Shown here in pieces: positions 1 to 9,886 of a stretch of 64,000 nt of DNA. Source of the DNA: Persicitalea jodogahamensis (GTDB taxonomy: Bacteria; Bacteroidota; Bacteroidia; Cytophagales; Spirosomataceae); NCBI RefSeq assembly GCF_014651615.1, contig NZ_BMXF01000001.1:839731-903730 (forward strand). Direction: 5' to 3'. Position numbers and translations under genes: made by a program. The notes below the pieces were generated by a model. That model was not told the DNA's origin and ran no database searches. It saw only the letters and a list, made by a program, of their open reading frames with translations. How positions within the stretch are numbered: position 1 is the stretch's first letter; every line of letters starts with the position of its first letter.

Positions 1-1084
1 GAAGTTTTTTGTCAAAATAAGCTTCGCCCCAGCGCCAATCGATCAGCAAATCTTTAACAAGAAAACTAGCCGTAATCATCCGCAGCCGATTATGCATATA
101 GCCCGTAGCGTTGAGCTGTCGCATCCCGGCATCTACGATAGGGTACCCTGTCATGCCATCACACCACTTTTTAAACTCCTCTTCATTGTTGCGCCATTTG
201 ATGCGGTCGTATTCGGACCGGAAAGCCTTGCCCTCACCCACATGTGGAAAATTCCAGAGGATTTGCTGGTAAAAGTCGCGCCAGATTAACTCACTGAGGA
301 AGGTTTTGCTTTCCTTCATCGCCTGTTGGGCCAGTTCGCGAATGCTGATCGTACCGAAACGCAGGTGAATACTCAACCGCGAAGTGCCGGGTGCCGCCGG
401 ATAATCCCGTAGTTCATCGTACTTTTCCAGCTTCTCGTCGCGGACTTTTTTTGGGGGAAACTCCTCGTCTGGCATCCGCTCAAAGCCCATTTCTTCCAGG
501 GTGAGAATGGGTAGTTTTTTTGTTTTGAACAAATTCTTGAAATACTTTTCCGTTGGGTAAGGCTTTACGTAGAAATTCTTCTCCTTGGAACCGTGAAGTT
601 TCTCCTGCCATGATTTGCTGTAAGGCGAGAAGACGGTATAGGGTGTTCCCTTATTGGTCAGTATTTCCTCTTTTTCAAAAATGACCTGGTCCTTGTAGGT
701 ATGAAAGGGGATATCCTTTTTCTCTAAGAATTCAGCCACTTTACCGTCGCGTTTTTTGGCATAGGGTTCGTAATCGTGGTTGGTGTAAACCTCCGCGACA
801 TCATATTCGCCGACAATTTCTTTCCAGACCTTCAAAGGCACGCCATACTTCACCAACAATGAAGAGTCTTCTTTTTCCAGCTTTTCTTTCATTTCCTCCA
901 CGGCGCGCATGATGAATTCCACGCGGCGGTCGCGCTTGTCGTCAAGCTCGTCAAGGATGGTTTTGTCAAAAATAAAAAGCGGCAGGACGGGAAAATCGGA
1001 TTTGAGAGCGTGGTAAAGTCCCGCATTATCGTTCAGCCGCATATCGCGGCGGTGCCAGAAGACAGCAATTTTTTTCGTAGGCAT
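1..1084 (-). CDS. phr: Deoxyribodipyrimidine photolyase (cryptochrome/photolyase family), C-terminus cut by window edge
   Basis: The minus-strand frame starts at an ATG at 1084 and stays open to base 1, giving 361 residues without a stop. The N-terminus (MPTKKIAVFWHRRDMRLNDN) is the classic photolyase start, where the antenna chromophore domain begins. The visible C-terminal part has family signatures of the FAD-binding half: FLSELIWRDFYQQILWNFP, GMTGYPIVDAGMRQL, GYMHNRLRM and DWRWGEAYFD. These enzymes repair UV cyclobutane dimers in DNA using blue light and reduced FAD. The last roughly 70 residues of the FAD domain lie outside the window. It is separated by about 60 bases from the next minus-strand gene upstream, so it could be read through from it. 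A cryptochrome role cannot be excluded. Confidence 0.93.
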   Translation of the reverse strand, partial: MPTKKIAVFWHRRDMRLNDNAGLYHALKSDFPVLPLFIFDKTILDELDDKRDRRVEFIMRAVEEMKEKLEKEDSSLLVKYGVPLKVWKEIVGEYDVAEVYTNHDYEPYAKKRDGKVAEFLEKKDIPFHTYKDQVIFEKEEILTNKGTPYTVFSPYSKSWQEKLHGSKEKNFYVKPYPTEKYFKNLFKTKKLPILTLEEMGFERMPDEEFPPKKVRDEKLEKYDELRDYPAAPGTSRLSIHLRFGTISIRELAQQAMKESKTFLSELIWRDFYQQILWNFPHVGEGKAFRSEYDRIKWRNNEEEFKKWCDGMTGYPIVDAGMRQLNATGYMHNRLRMITASFLVKDLLIDWRWGEAYFDKKL

Positions 1085-1146
1085 GGTGGAGTCAAGTTGC
1101 GTGGTATTTTACTCCATAAACCAGCCGGGCGGGGGATTGTTCGCGC

Positions 1147-2769
1147 CTACCGCAGCACCATGACTTCTTTTCGAAAAGTGTGCGAAGTACCGTCTTCGAA
1201 CTTCACTTCTGCCACTACCACGAAGTAGTTTTCTGCCACTGGCGTTTGCTCGTCGGTTTTTCCGTCCCAAATGATATCCCCGCTGCTCAGAGTGAGATTC
1301 CGGTTGCCGTGCACTGCGATGCCCCAGCGGTTGTACACTCGAAGCGATGAGAATTGCAGAGACGGAAAAGGAAAATGCACTGTGAGCTCGTCGTTCTGTC
1401 CGTCCCCATTGGGCGAGAAACTCGTGGGGACGAAGATCGTGTTCGCGCAGTCGGAGCGTACCGTCACTTTGCGCAAGACAACACAGTTTTTTGCGTCCCT
1501 GATCGCTACTTCGTAGTCGCCCACAAGCAGATTTTCGAAAGTGTTTCCTGCTCCGTAGCCACCGGCATTTATGGCGTACTGCAGGTTGTTGCCACTGGCC
1601 CGAATGGCAACTCGCCCGTCGGCCACACCGCAGGAAACGGGGGTGAGTTCGATGGCGTCGAGGTTGGGGCCGCTGCTGGCCGCAACGGTTACCGTCCTGG
1701 TATCGGTGCAGCCCAGCGTATCGCGCACCGTGACAGCGTAGTTGCCCGCCGCTAAATTGCGGAAAGCAGATCCCGGCTGAAATCTATTGCCATCTATGCT
1801 GAATTGAGCGCTGCTGGCTGTGGTCGCAATTGTGATGCCGCCATCCTCTTTACCGCAGGTAGTGGGCAAGGCCAGCACGGTAGTGATCTTGGTTGCCTCA
1901 GACTGAGTCAATGAAGCTTTCCGGGTAGCGGTGCATCCGGTGGCGTCCTTCACCGATACGGCAAACTCACCGCCGTTAAGCTTGTTGAATACATTACTGA
2001 ATTGATAATTTTTGCCATCCAGTGAATATTGTAAATCGTCCGAACCCGTTGCCAGCACCGTTAATTGTCCATTGGCCTGACCACAAGATGTGTTCTCGGA
2101 TTTTATATCGGTAATAACTACGTCCACAATCTCGATCTTGACGGGAATCGCCGGACTTTCCGTGTCGTAGAGCGTTTGGGTGATATAATAGGTTGTAGTC
2201 TGCGTAATGGGAGGACTAAACTGATTTCCCCGTGCTACCATTCGGGTTTTGTTGGCGGAATCGTACCAGCGGATATCCTTGCCTGTAACGGTCAGGTTGA
2301 TGGGTTGACCCTTGCAGTACTTGTTGCCCGATTTCAGCACGATTCGGTAGAGTTCCACTTTGCCGCCGCCTTCTTCGTCGCAGAAGGGTGGGTTCTGGAT
2401 ATTGGTGTAAGTACCTTTTAAACTCTCCTCTGTCGGATCATATTTCAAATCCAGCGACCAGTAGCAAGTGAGTGGGGTATTGAGCGAGCCGTTGCTTTCC
2501 GATTCCTTAAATTTTACGGTAGTTGCCGTAACCGTGCCTTTCACGTAAGCCAATCCGCCGAATGCTACGAGGGGATTGGCCGTTTGAGCCGTGCCGCCCA
2601 GCGTACTGCCTGATTGAGTGAAGTTTCCAAAATAGTTGAAGATGGCGCTGTTAGGGTCGGAAGGGTAGGTGACTCCCAGCCAATAGCCAGCGTAATTTTG
2701 ACTAAATACAGTGCCGATTTCCCAAAAAAACAACAGCAATATACTGGTTACTACGCGCTTGCTCATCAT
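1147..2769 (-). CDS. Secreted SprB-repeat protein with gliding-motility-type C-terminal sorting domain
   Basis: A 540-residue secreted protein starting MMSKRVVTSILLLFFWEIG, a typical signal peptide ending near FSQN. The first 150 residues are an unassigned beta-rich domain. Residues about 215-450 hold three similar units of roughly 75-80 residues, each with a TSCG/TTCG/VSCG start, a QYSLDG-like strand and a V.V.D..GC ending, as in SprB repeats of Flavobacterium adhesins. The end (SFSPNGDGQNDELTV, YNRWG, WDGK) is the CHU_C type-B C-terminal domain that directs type IX secretion and cell-surface attachment. I infer a surface adhesin or motility-associated protein; the ligand is unknown. It has its own promoter just upstream. 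Confidence 0.85.
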   Translation of the reverse strand: MMSKRVVTSILLLFFWEIGTVFSQNYAGYWLGVTYPSDPNSAIFNYFGNFTQSGSTLGGTAQTANPLVAFGGLAYVKGTVTATTVKFKESESNGSLNTPLTCYWSLDLKYDPTEESLKGTYTNIQNPPFCDEEGGGKVELYRIVLKSGNKYCKGQPINLTVTGKDIRWYDSANKTRMVARGNQFSPPITQTTTYYITQTLYDTESPAIPVKIEIVDVVITDIKSENTSCGQANGQLTVLATGSDDLQYSLDGKNYQFSNVFNKLNGGEFAVSVKDATGCTATRKASLTQSEATKITTVLALPTTCGKEDGGITIATTASSAQFSIDGNRFQPGSAFRNLAAGNYAVTVRDTLGCTDTRTVTVAASSGPNLDAIELTPVSCGVADGRVAIRASGNNLQYAINAGGYGAGNTFENLLVGDYEVAIRDAKNCVVLRKVTVRSDCANTIFVPTSFSPNGDGQNDELTVHFPFPSLQFSSLRVYNRWGIAVHGNRNLTLSSGDIIWDGKTDEQTPVAENYFVVVAEVKFEDGTSHTFRKEVMVLR

Positions 2770-2794
2770 CCCGTGCCGTATTTTGTGTGTTGGT

Positions 2795-2827
2795 CAAAAG
2801 TACAAAAGCATTTTTAGACCAGACAAA
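2795..2827 (-). promoter_or_regulatory. Bacteroidota-type promoter for the SprB-repeat protein
   Basis: On the minus strand the -7 box TACTTTTG (2802-2795) matches TAnnTTTG, and a TTTG (2827-2824) lies 21 bases upstream as the -33 element. The start codon at 2769 follows after about 25 bases, leaving a short leader. Confidence 0.55.
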
Positions 2828-3079
2828 CCGTTTGCGCAAAATAAGGAAGACGCAGAAGCAGCCTTTTAAGGATTCACCCCTGTATATGACTTAGAAAAAG
2901 CTCCAAAGTGACTATAAATGTTCACTCAGGCTTCGTGAGGGGCTATATGGATAGACGAACTTGAATGCGCGAAATCAGCAATTTCGTGCACTTGCAGTAG
3001 AACCAAAATGTTCAACCAGCCAGCTACGGATTTGCTTTTACCCATCGACCGGGTGACTCCGGAAGTGCAATAGGGAGAA
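2828..3079. other. Intergenic stretch, nothing recognised
   Basis: Between the SprB-repeat gene promoter and the 3' end of the PSD1 gene I see no convincing reading frame, RNA or strong hairpin. It holds the 3' flank of the upstream minus-strand gene and the distal promoter region of the downstream one. Confidence 0.5.
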
Positions 3080-5827
3080 TCACTCTTTCGTCACCACTTC
3101 ATCCAGATTCAACAGCACGTTCGCCGATACCGTAAGCGCGGCAAGCTCGGGCGACTTGCGACGTTCGCCATAGGTGAGCAGGCTGTCGATTTCGTTTGGT
3201 TTCTGCCGATACTCACGCAGGGCTTTGTCATAGACGGTCAGCATCACGCTCAGGCTTTTGGGCTTGATCGGGTGGTACATCAGCTTGCGGTAGCCCTCCT
3301 GCAACTGTTGCTGAGGAGTTTTGCCCTTGCTTTGCATGTACTCGGCCAGTCGTTGGGCCGATTCGAGGTATACCGGATCGTTCATGGTCACGAGGGCTTG
3401 CAGCGGTGTGTTGGTACGGATGCGTCGTGACTGGCAAAACTCCCGGCTCGGTGCGTCGAAAGTCGTCATCGAAGGATAGGGGGCTGTGCGTTTCCAATAG
3501 GTATAGAGGCCGCGTCGGTAGCGATCTTCGCCTTCACTCTCCTTCCACTTACTGCCGTCGTAAGGCGATAGCCAGATGCCCTCCGGCTGCGGTGGCATCA
3601 CGCTTGGGCCGTACATTTTGTCGGCCAAAAGACCGCTGACCGCCAGTGCCTGGTCGCGCACTTGCTCGGCGCTTAAGCGAACGCGCGGGCCGCGGGCCAA
3701 GAAATAATTGTAAGGGTCTTTCTCCTGTTTTTCCTTATCGGTTTCGGAACTTTGGCGGTAGGTGGACGACATCACCATTTCTTTCAGGAGTTTTTTGGTA
3801 CTCCAGCCATAGTCCTCCATATAGGCCACAGCGAGCCAGTCGAGCAATTGGCGGTGGGTGGGTTCGCTACCTTGCGAACCAAAATCCTCCACAGTTTCAA
3901 CAATTCCCAAACCGAACAACTGCTCCCACAGGCGATTAACCATCACGCGGGCCGTCAATGGATTATCGCGGCTCACAAGCCAGCGGGCAAGTTCCAGACG
4001 GTTGGCGGGTTGCTTGCCTTTGGGCATCTTACCAAACGCAGCGGGTACGGCGGGCTTCACCTCTTTGCCGTGTACCAGCCAATTGCCACGCTCGAAAACG
4101 TGCGTTTTTCGGGCCAGGTTGTCTTTGCCCTCCCATAGAATGGGGGTACTTTCAGTGCGGCTCCGCAACAGACGGGCATAGTCACCCATCACCGATTGAT
4201 AATCCGGCAGATCAGCCCCCGGCAGCGCTTCCTGGAATGCCACCCATCTGATCTGGATCCATTTGTCAGGATTTTTAGGACTGTCAAACGTCATGTAAAT
4301 CGAGTGCTTCCCTTTTATTTCCGGGAGTGGAATGAACAGTACTGTGTCCTGTCTTGGAACCTGAACTCTGGCCAGTTGGGTACCACGCAGCGAGTCAAGG
4401 CGCAACGTCATGACCGCCGATTCAGCGCCCGTGCTGACATTCATCACCAGACGGTTTTTGCCGGTGAGCGGTATATCCTTGATGCGGGCGGACCCTTCGT
4501 GCCTGCCACCATAGTACTTGGCATCCAGCAAAGCGGAGTTGACGTACTCATCAAAGTCGTGAGAGTTGATCTTTGGCTCCATGATTCGGATGAATTGTGT
4601 GACCTGCCTGGCTAGTCCGGGATCATGTTTTTTTACCCAAGCTTTTACACGCTCAACCCGGGCTGAATCCTGGCCTTCATAAAAACGTAGCGTGGGTGTT
4701 TCACTGGTCACGTCCTCGTCGCGGGTATTGTTGAAATAGGCCATGTACTTATAGTAGTCGTCGTGCGGTATGGGGTCGTAGGGATGGCTGTGGCACTGCA
4801 CGCAGCCGAATGTGGTGCCCTGCCATACTTCCCAGGTAGTATTGACGCGATCAATCTGCGCCGCCACCCGGAACTCCTCGTCGACTGTGCCGCCCTCATC
4901 GTTGGTCATAGTGTTACGGTGGAAGCCCGTAGCAACCATCTGCTCCTCAGAGGGGAGTCCATCGGGGCCGGGGGGCATCAGGTCGCCTGCCAGCTGTTCT
5001 ACCGTGAATTCACTGAATGGTTTATCCTGATTAAAAGCCCTGATGACGTAATCGCGATACCGCCAGATGCTGCGGCCGGGGTCGCGTTCGTAGCCCTTGG
5101 TATCGGCGTAACGCGCCAGATCCATCCACACCGCAGCCCAGCGCTCACCGTAGGCCGGGGAAGCCAATAGGCGATCCACCACTTTCTCGTAAGCGTTATC
5201 GGACTTGTCGCTCATGAAAGCCTCGGCTTCTTTTTGCGTCGGTGGTAAGCCCGTCAGGTCCAGGCTTACCCGCCGGATGAGCGTAGCCCGGTCAGCCTCG
5301 GGGGCAGGGCTGAGATCTTTGTCCTTTAATTTATTCAAAACGAAATGGTCGATGTCGTTCTTGGGCCAGTTGGCATGCTCCTCTCCCAATCCCAGCCATG
5401 ACCAGAAACCTCCGCTGGAAGGTACTTCGGGGCGTTCCACTCGCTCGTACGACCAGTGATTGCCCCACTTGGCACCTTGATTGATCCATTTCTTCAAAGT
5501 ACTTACCTCATCATCCGTAAGACCAGGCCCCTTCTTGGGCATCCGCTCGTCGGGGTCGTCAGTCAGGATTCGGCGGATCATCTCGCTGGCGTCGGCGTCG
5601 CCGCGCACCACAGGCCGCTTGCCTGATTTTCCTGGTTCCAGCATTTCCTCTTCAAATAGAAAGCTGACGTTCCCTGCCTTTTTGACCCCGCCGTGGCAGG
5701 CCATACAATTTTTGTTAAGGATCGGCTTGACATCGGTATTATAGTCTACCTGCTTCTCAAAAAGCCCGAGCCAGGACGTAAGCAGCGAAGCTATTCCGAT
5801 TCCAAATACTACATAAATGATTTTCAT
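3080..5827 (-). CDS. PSD1-type cytochrome protein (PSCyt1-DUF1549-DUF1553)
   Basis: A 915-residue exported protein with an N-terminal membrane segment (MKIIYVVFGIGIASLLTSWL). Residues about 30-100 form a PSCyt1 cytochrome-c-like domain with a heme site CMACHGG at 41-47. Residues about 150-360 match DUF1549 (DIDHFVLNKL, RRVSLDLTGLPPT, RWAAVWMDLARYADTKG), with a second C-x2-CH motif, GCVQCHSHPYDPI. Residues about 610-890 match DUF1553 (NPLTARVMVNRLWEQLFG, RLSAEQVRDQALAVSGLL, NTPLQALVTMNDP). The order is that of planctomycete PSD1 proteins, also common in Cytophagales. The enzymatic role is not established; redox or polysaccharide-related roles have been suggested. The usual DUF1501 partner is not next to it here. 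Confidence 0.9.
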   Translation of the reverse strand: MKIIYVVFGIGIASLLTSWLGLFEKQVDYNTDVKPILNKNCMACHGGVKKAGNVSFLFEEEMLEPGKSGKRPVVRGDADASEMIRRILTDDPDERMPKKGPGLTDDEVSTLKKWINQGAKWGNHWSYERVERPEVPSSGGFWSWLGLGEEHANWPKNDIDHFVLNKLKDKDLSPAPEADRATLIRRVSLDLTGLPPTQKEAEAFMSDKSDNAYEKVVDRLLASPAYGERWAAVWMDLARYADTKGYERDPGRSIWRYRDYVIRAFNQDKPFSEFTVEQLAGDLMPPGPDGLPSEEQMVATGFHRNTMTNDEGGTVDEEFRVAAQIDRVNTTWEVWQGTTFGCVQCHSHPYDPIPHDDYYKYMAYFNNTRDEDVTSETPTLRFYEGQDSARVERVKAWVKKHDPGLARQVTQFIRIMEPKINSHDFDEYVNSALLDAKYYGGRHEGSARIKDIPLTGKNRLVMNVSTGAESAVMTLRLDSLRGTQLARVQVPRQDTVLFIPLPEIKGKHSIYMTFDSPKNPDKWIQIRWVAFQEALPGADLPDYQSVMGDYARLLRSRTESTPILWEGKDNLARKTHVFERGNWLVHGKEVKPAVPAAFGKMPKGKQPANRLELARWLVSRDNPLTARVMVNRLWEQLFGLGIVETVEDFGSQGSEPTHRQLLDWLAVAYMEDYGWSTKKLLKEMVMSSTYRQSSETDKEKQEKDPYNYFLARGPRVRLSAEQVRDQALAVSGLLADKMYGPSVMPPQPEGIWLSPYDGSKWKESEGEDRYRRGLYTYWKRTAPYPSMTTFDAPSREFCQSRRIRTNTPLQALVTMNDPVYLESAQRLAEYMQSKGKTPQQQLQEGYRKLMYHPIKPKSLSVMLTVYDKALREYRQKPNEIDSLLTYGERRKSPELAALTVSANVLLNLDEVVTKE

Positions 5828-6427
5828 GTCTGGCTTTTGATGATATGATTTTTCGAGGATCGAGCTCTGGGCGTGGTTTGCGTAACGCGCTCCCCAGTAA
5901 AGGGAAAAAGTACTACGATTTAACCTGAATAGTCAGCAAATCATTCGATTAATTTCAGCGACTCTCGCTTTTTCAAGTTTACAAAAGTCGTACTGTGGAA
6001 TTTATTCCTGTCATGATAACGTATTTTTTTTAGCTTATTTTAAGAAAGGGTTTTTAAGCTGATGAAAACCTCTATAAATCAGCCTAAAAATAAATTCACT
6101 ACGGCTGGTGGCTTTCGGTAGTTTATTTTTTAGTTAATATTAGATAAGTACAACTTGTATGGTCAATTTTAACTATCGCCTATTTTTTATTCTTCGATCT
6201 TAAATTTTTTATATTAAATAATTTGGTAGAAAGGTCATTTGGCGATACTTTTGACAAGTCATTTAAATAAAAAGGTCTTTCAATACAGGGCATTGTTTCC
6301 AGCCGCACTCGAAACAATGTCGGGCAAAATCGGAGAGGGATCGTACGGGCTGATTTTTAAAAATTAGCTGCCGGCAGCGATCGATCTGAGTAAGCCGCGA
6401 AGTTTCAGTTACAGGCAGACTGTTTAG

Positions 6428-6439
6428 TTACCCGGGTAA
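6428..6439. promoter_or_regulatory. Perfect palindrome TTACCCGGGTAA, possible operator
   Basis: The 12-base perfect palindrome lies about 270 bases before the SusC start, within a slightly longer imperfect one (AGTTACCCGGGTAAACT). A partial echo, TTTATCCGGGG, follows 10 bases later. Palindromes of this size are typical regulator sites, but no cognate regulator is visible nearby, so this is a guess. Confidence 0.3.
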
Positions 6440-6598
6440 ACTTGATTTATCCGGGGAGGGAGGATTTTTGTGATTTTTTATAAGAAAACCTGATGCGCAG
6501 GATCCTTCAACTCCGGTCTTTTCGGTCAGGAATACCATCGTTCAATTTATTTTGAGAAGCAATAAAATTCTGATTTATAATAGAGTATCATTTTGATT

Positions 6599-6671
6599 AA
6601 CTGATGGTTGTGGGGTTCAGTCGCCCGTGTGTGCGGCCCACGATCGGCCCGAGCCACCACAGCCATCAGTT
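6599..6671 (+). promoter_or_regulatory. Long hairpin in the susC leader
   Basis: The arms AACTGATGGTTGTGG and CCACAGCCATCAGTT pair over 15 bases with one G-U, and an inner GGTTC/GAGCC helix continues the stem. The hairpin is followed by a T-rich stretch (TTTTATTTATT) and lies 38 bases before the SusC start codon. It has the shape of a terminator or attenuator placed before the operon, or the end of a short leader RNA. Confidence 0.5.
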
Positions 6672-6709
6672 TTATTTATTCACCAATTTTTTAACCTAAT
6701 AAAACGCAG

Positions 6710-9700
6710 ATGAGGAAAACTGTACTATTGCTCTTCGCGGTGTGCCTGTGTTCAACACTGAGCTTTGCTCAGAGCCGGACACTGACTGGCAAAATCACCG
6801 CCACCGAAGATGGACAGGGCCTGCCAGGTGCTTCCCTGATTTATAAGGGTACCAACATTGGGGCCAATGCCGACGCTGACGGTAAATTTACTATAAAAGT
6901 ACCGGGCGACGGTGTGCTGGTCGTCTCGTTCGTTGGGTTTCTGCCCAAGGAAATTCCCATTGGTAATCAGACCACTTTTGAGATTCAGCTATCCACGGAC
7001 ACCCGCCAATTGGCCGAGGTAGTTGTGACGGCTTTTGGTATTGAGCGTGAGAAGAAAGCGCTGGGCTATAGTGTGCAGGAAGTAAAGGGCAGCAGCCTGA
7101 CCGAATCGCGCTCTACCAACGTAGTGAACGGATTGTCGGGAAAAATCGCAGGCGTTCGCATTCAGTCGAACGGCGGACCGGGTAGCGGCTCCACGATCCA
7201 GATTCGTGGCTCCTCGTCCGTTTCGGGTAATAACCAGCCGCTGATCGTTATTGATGGAGTACCCATGGACCAAAGTGCCAGCAAGCAATTCGGTGGGGGG
7301 ATTTCGGAAATCAATCCTGACGATATCAAAGAGATGTCGGTACTGAAAGGCCCCAACGCAGCGGCACTTTACGGCTCACGTGCGGCTAACGGCGTTATCC
7401 TGGTTACCACCAAAAACGGTCAGGGAACAAAAGGTCTCGGTATTTCTTTCAACTCAAACGTTACCGTGGAGCGTCCCTGGATTAAGCCCGATTTCCAGAA
7501 TACTTATGGCGGTGGAAATGGCTACCGCACCTGGTATAATGATGGCTGGAGCGGCTCAATCACCGATCCTGACCAGATTCAGCAGTACCGTGCCGTGTAT
7601 GATGCACGCTATCCGTTGGCCGGTTCGGCCGGTACGGACGAAAGCTGGGGTGCGCCGATGGACGGTCGCCTGGTGCGGCAGTGGTGGACGGGAACCGATG
7701 TGGCCCCGCTGAAACCGCAGCCCAACAACTGGGAGGAATACTGGAACACGGGCTCTACGGTCAACAACAGTATCGCGCTTTCTGGTGGCAACGACAAGGG
7801 GTTCTTCCGCCTGTCGATGGGCCGGGTTGATCAGAAGGGCATAATGTATTACAATGATTACCACCGTACCAATTTCCGGGTTAATTCTGGCTATAATCTG
7901 GCCAAAAACCTGACTATCACGATGGCGGGCGAGTACATCAACACAGGTGCCCGCAACCGTAGCTATACATCAGGCCAGCAATTTATCTGGTCGCACCGTA
8001 GTGTGTCCTGGGCGCAGCTACGCGATTACGAGCAGTACGAGGATGTGCACATTCAACGGGCCGTGGCTGGTAAAACCCCCGATAGCGATCCCCCCAACTG
8101 GCAGCATACGTACTTTACGAATCCGTACTACATCGAGAAAAACCTGCCCAACGGCAATGATAAAAACCGCCTGCTGGGTAACATAGCTCTGAACTACAAA
8201 ATCCTGCCTTCACTAAGCCTGATGGTGCGGACCGGTACAGACTCTTACACTGACACCCGCATCAACGTGGGTAACTTCGAGCGCACCCGCAATGGCAACA
8301 CCACCCCCGGTACGTATAGCGAAACCGTGCTGACCAGTCAGGAAACCAACCACGATTTCATTTTTACCTTCAATAAGGATATTACGCCTGACTTCACCAC
8401 GACCGTCCAGTTCGGAGGTATCGACCGCATCAATTCGTACAAGCGCAACTATTTCAATGTAGGTGCTCTGGTGGTAGATGGAATTTATAACGCTGGTAAC
8501 TCAGTGCCCAGCCGCAACGTGATCGAGAGCGAAATCAGGAAATCGGAGGTACAAAGCCTGTTTGCTGCTGCCAACTTCGGCTGGCGCGACATGTTGTTCC
8601 TTGACCTCACCGCCCGCAACGACTGGTCGAGTACCCTGCCCAGCAGTGCCCGCTCGTATTTTTATCCATCGGCCTCGGTGAGCGCAGTGGTTTCGGATCT
8701 TCTGAACATCAAGAGTGACATCCTGACATTCGCCAAGGTGCGGGCCAGTCTGGCCCAGGTAGGTAACGACGCTGATCCTTACCGCCTGGCGCAAATATTC
8801 GAGTCGAACGGTTCATGGGACGGCTCACTGCCCAAATTCAACGAGAGCGTTCAGATCGCCAACTCTACGCTGAAACCCGAAATTACGACGGGGCTGGAAT
8901 TCGGTGCCGATCTGCGCTTTTTCCGCGGGAAAGTCGGTCTGGATGCCACTTACTACGAGCAAACTACCCGCAACCAGATTTTGGGCGTGGAGATTTCCAA
9001 AGCCAGCGGATACAATACCCGGCTGCTTAACGCGGGTGAAATCACCAACAAAGGCATCGAGCTGACCCTTTCGGGAACTCCCTTAAAGCTCGACAACGGA
9101 TTTAGCTGGGATGTTTCGCTGAACTACGCCCGCAACCGCAACAAAGTTGTGGCACTGGCCGAAGGACTCGACACCTATATCCTGGCTTCTCAGCGAGGTA
9201 TGACTTCCGAAGCGCGGGTGGGCCAGCCCTATGGCACACTATACGGCAATGCCTGGGAGCGCTCGCCCGATGGGCAGATCGTTTACGGCGACAATGGCTT
9301 GCCCCTCAGACAAACCACGCAACAGATCATCGGGAACATCCAGCCCAAGTTTACGGGGGGGATGCTGAACACTTTCAACTTTAAAGGATTCACGCTGACG
9401 GCGCTGGTTGATGTGCGCATGGGTGGTGACATCTACGACGAAGGCACAGGCACAGGCCGCTGGACGGGCCAATACGCCGAAACGGCCCTTGGCCGTGAGG
9501 AAGGGGTCATTGGTAAGGGAGTACGTCAAATAACTGCCGCAGATGGGTCCAAGTCTTACGTTCCTAATGACATTATCGTGACGGCCAACCAATTGTATGC
9601 CTACAACAACCCCCGCAACTACCACGAAGCGGCTATTTTCGACGCCAGCTATGTGAAACTGCGCGAGGTGTCACTGGGCTATAACATTCCATTGTCAGTG

Positions 9701-9886
9701 ATTCAGAAACTGCACCTGCAATCGGCCAAGCTGTCGCTGGTAGGCCGTAATGTGTGGATGATCTTTAAGAACACCCCGCACGTCGATCCCGAATTCGACT
9801 CCAAGGGGGGCAATGCTCAGGGCTTCGGTTATGGCGAACTTCCCAGCTCCCGCAGCTTGGGTGTGAATCTGTCGCTCTCATTCTGA
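6710..9886 (+). CDS. SusC/RagA-family TonB-dependent outer membrane transporter
   Basis: A 1058-residue protein. Residues 1-21 are a signal peptide ending SFAQ. Residues about 22-108 form the carboxypeptidase-regulatory-like domain (LTGKITATEDGQGLPGASL). The plug follows at about 110-240 with the SusC signatures IQIRGSSSVSG, LIVIDGVPMD and LKGPNAAALYGSRAANG. The rest is the 22-stranded barrel, ending in a strand with terminal Phe (LGVNLSLSF). It imports a ligand captured by the partner SusD lipoprotein, powered by TonB. The SusD gene follows after about 120 bases. No glycoside hydrolase is in this immediate operon, so the substrate is open; peptides or other oligomers are possible. No anti-sigma partner is adjacent. 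Confidence 0.96.
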   Translation: MRKTVLLLFAVCLCSTLSFAQSRTLTGKITATEDGQGLPGASLIYKGTNIGANADADGKFTIKVPGDGVLVVSFVGFLPKEIPIGNQTTFEIQLSTDTRQLAEVVVTAFGIEREKKALGYSVQEVKGSSLTESRSTNVVNGLSGKIAGVRIQSNGGPGSGSTIQIRGSSSVSGNNQPLIVIDGVPMDQSASKQFGGGISEINPDDIKEMSVLKGPNAAALYGSRAANGVILVTTKNGQGTKGLGISFNSNVTVERPWIKPDFQNTYGGGNGYRTWYNDGWSGSITDPDQIQQYRAVYDARYPLAGSAGTDESWGAPMDGRLVRQWWTGTDVAPLKPQPNNWEEYWNTGSTVNNSIALSGGNDKGFFRLSMGRVDQKGIMYYNDYHRTNFRVNSGYNLAKNLTITMAGEYINTGARNRSYTSGQQFIWSHRSVSWAQLRDYEQYEDVHIQRAVAGKTPDSDPPNWQHTYFTNPYYIEKNLPNGNDKNRLLGNIALNYKILPSLSLMVRTGTDSYTDTRINVGNFERTRNGNTTPGTYSETVLTSQETNHDFIFTFNKDITPDFTTTVQFGGIDRINSYKRNYFNVGALVVDGIYNAGNSVPSRNVIESEIRKSEVQSLFAAANFGWRDMLFLDLTARNDWSSTLPSSARSYFYPSASVSAVVSDLLNIKSDILTFAKVRASLAQVGNDADPYRLAQIFESNGSWDGSLPKFNESVQIANSTLKPEITTGLEFGADLRFFRGKVGLDATYYEQTTRNQILGVEISKASGYNTRLLNAGEITNKGIELTLSGTPLKLDNGFSWDVSLNYARNRNKVVALAEGLDTYILASQRGMTSEARVGQPYGTLYGNAWERSPDGQIVYGDNGLPLRQTTQQIIGNIQPKFTGGMLNTFNFKGFTLTALVDVRMGGDIYDEGTGTGRWTGQYAETALGREEGVIGKGVRQITAADGSKSYVPNDIIVTANQLYAYNNPRNYHEAAIFDASYVKLREVSLGYNIPLSVIQKLHLQSAKLSLVGRNVWMIFKNTPHVDPEFDSKGGNAQGFGYGELPSSRSLGVNLSLSF

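Larger units (their letters stand above)
5828..6709. other. Long divergent intergenic region between PSD1 gene and susC
   Basis: About 880 bases without a convincing gene. It separates the minus-strand PSD1 gene from the plus-strand SusC gene, so it should hold promoters for both. The middle part (about 6000-6260) is visibly AT-rich with many T and A runs. Two structured sites are listed separately: a perfect 12-base palindrome at 6428-6439 and a long hairpin at 6599-6671. Confidence 0.6.

Noticed and set aside
1354-1755. Long plus-strand frames opposite the SprB-repeat gene
   Set aside because: They are antisense shadows of a protein with clear signal, repeats and sorting domain on the other strand.
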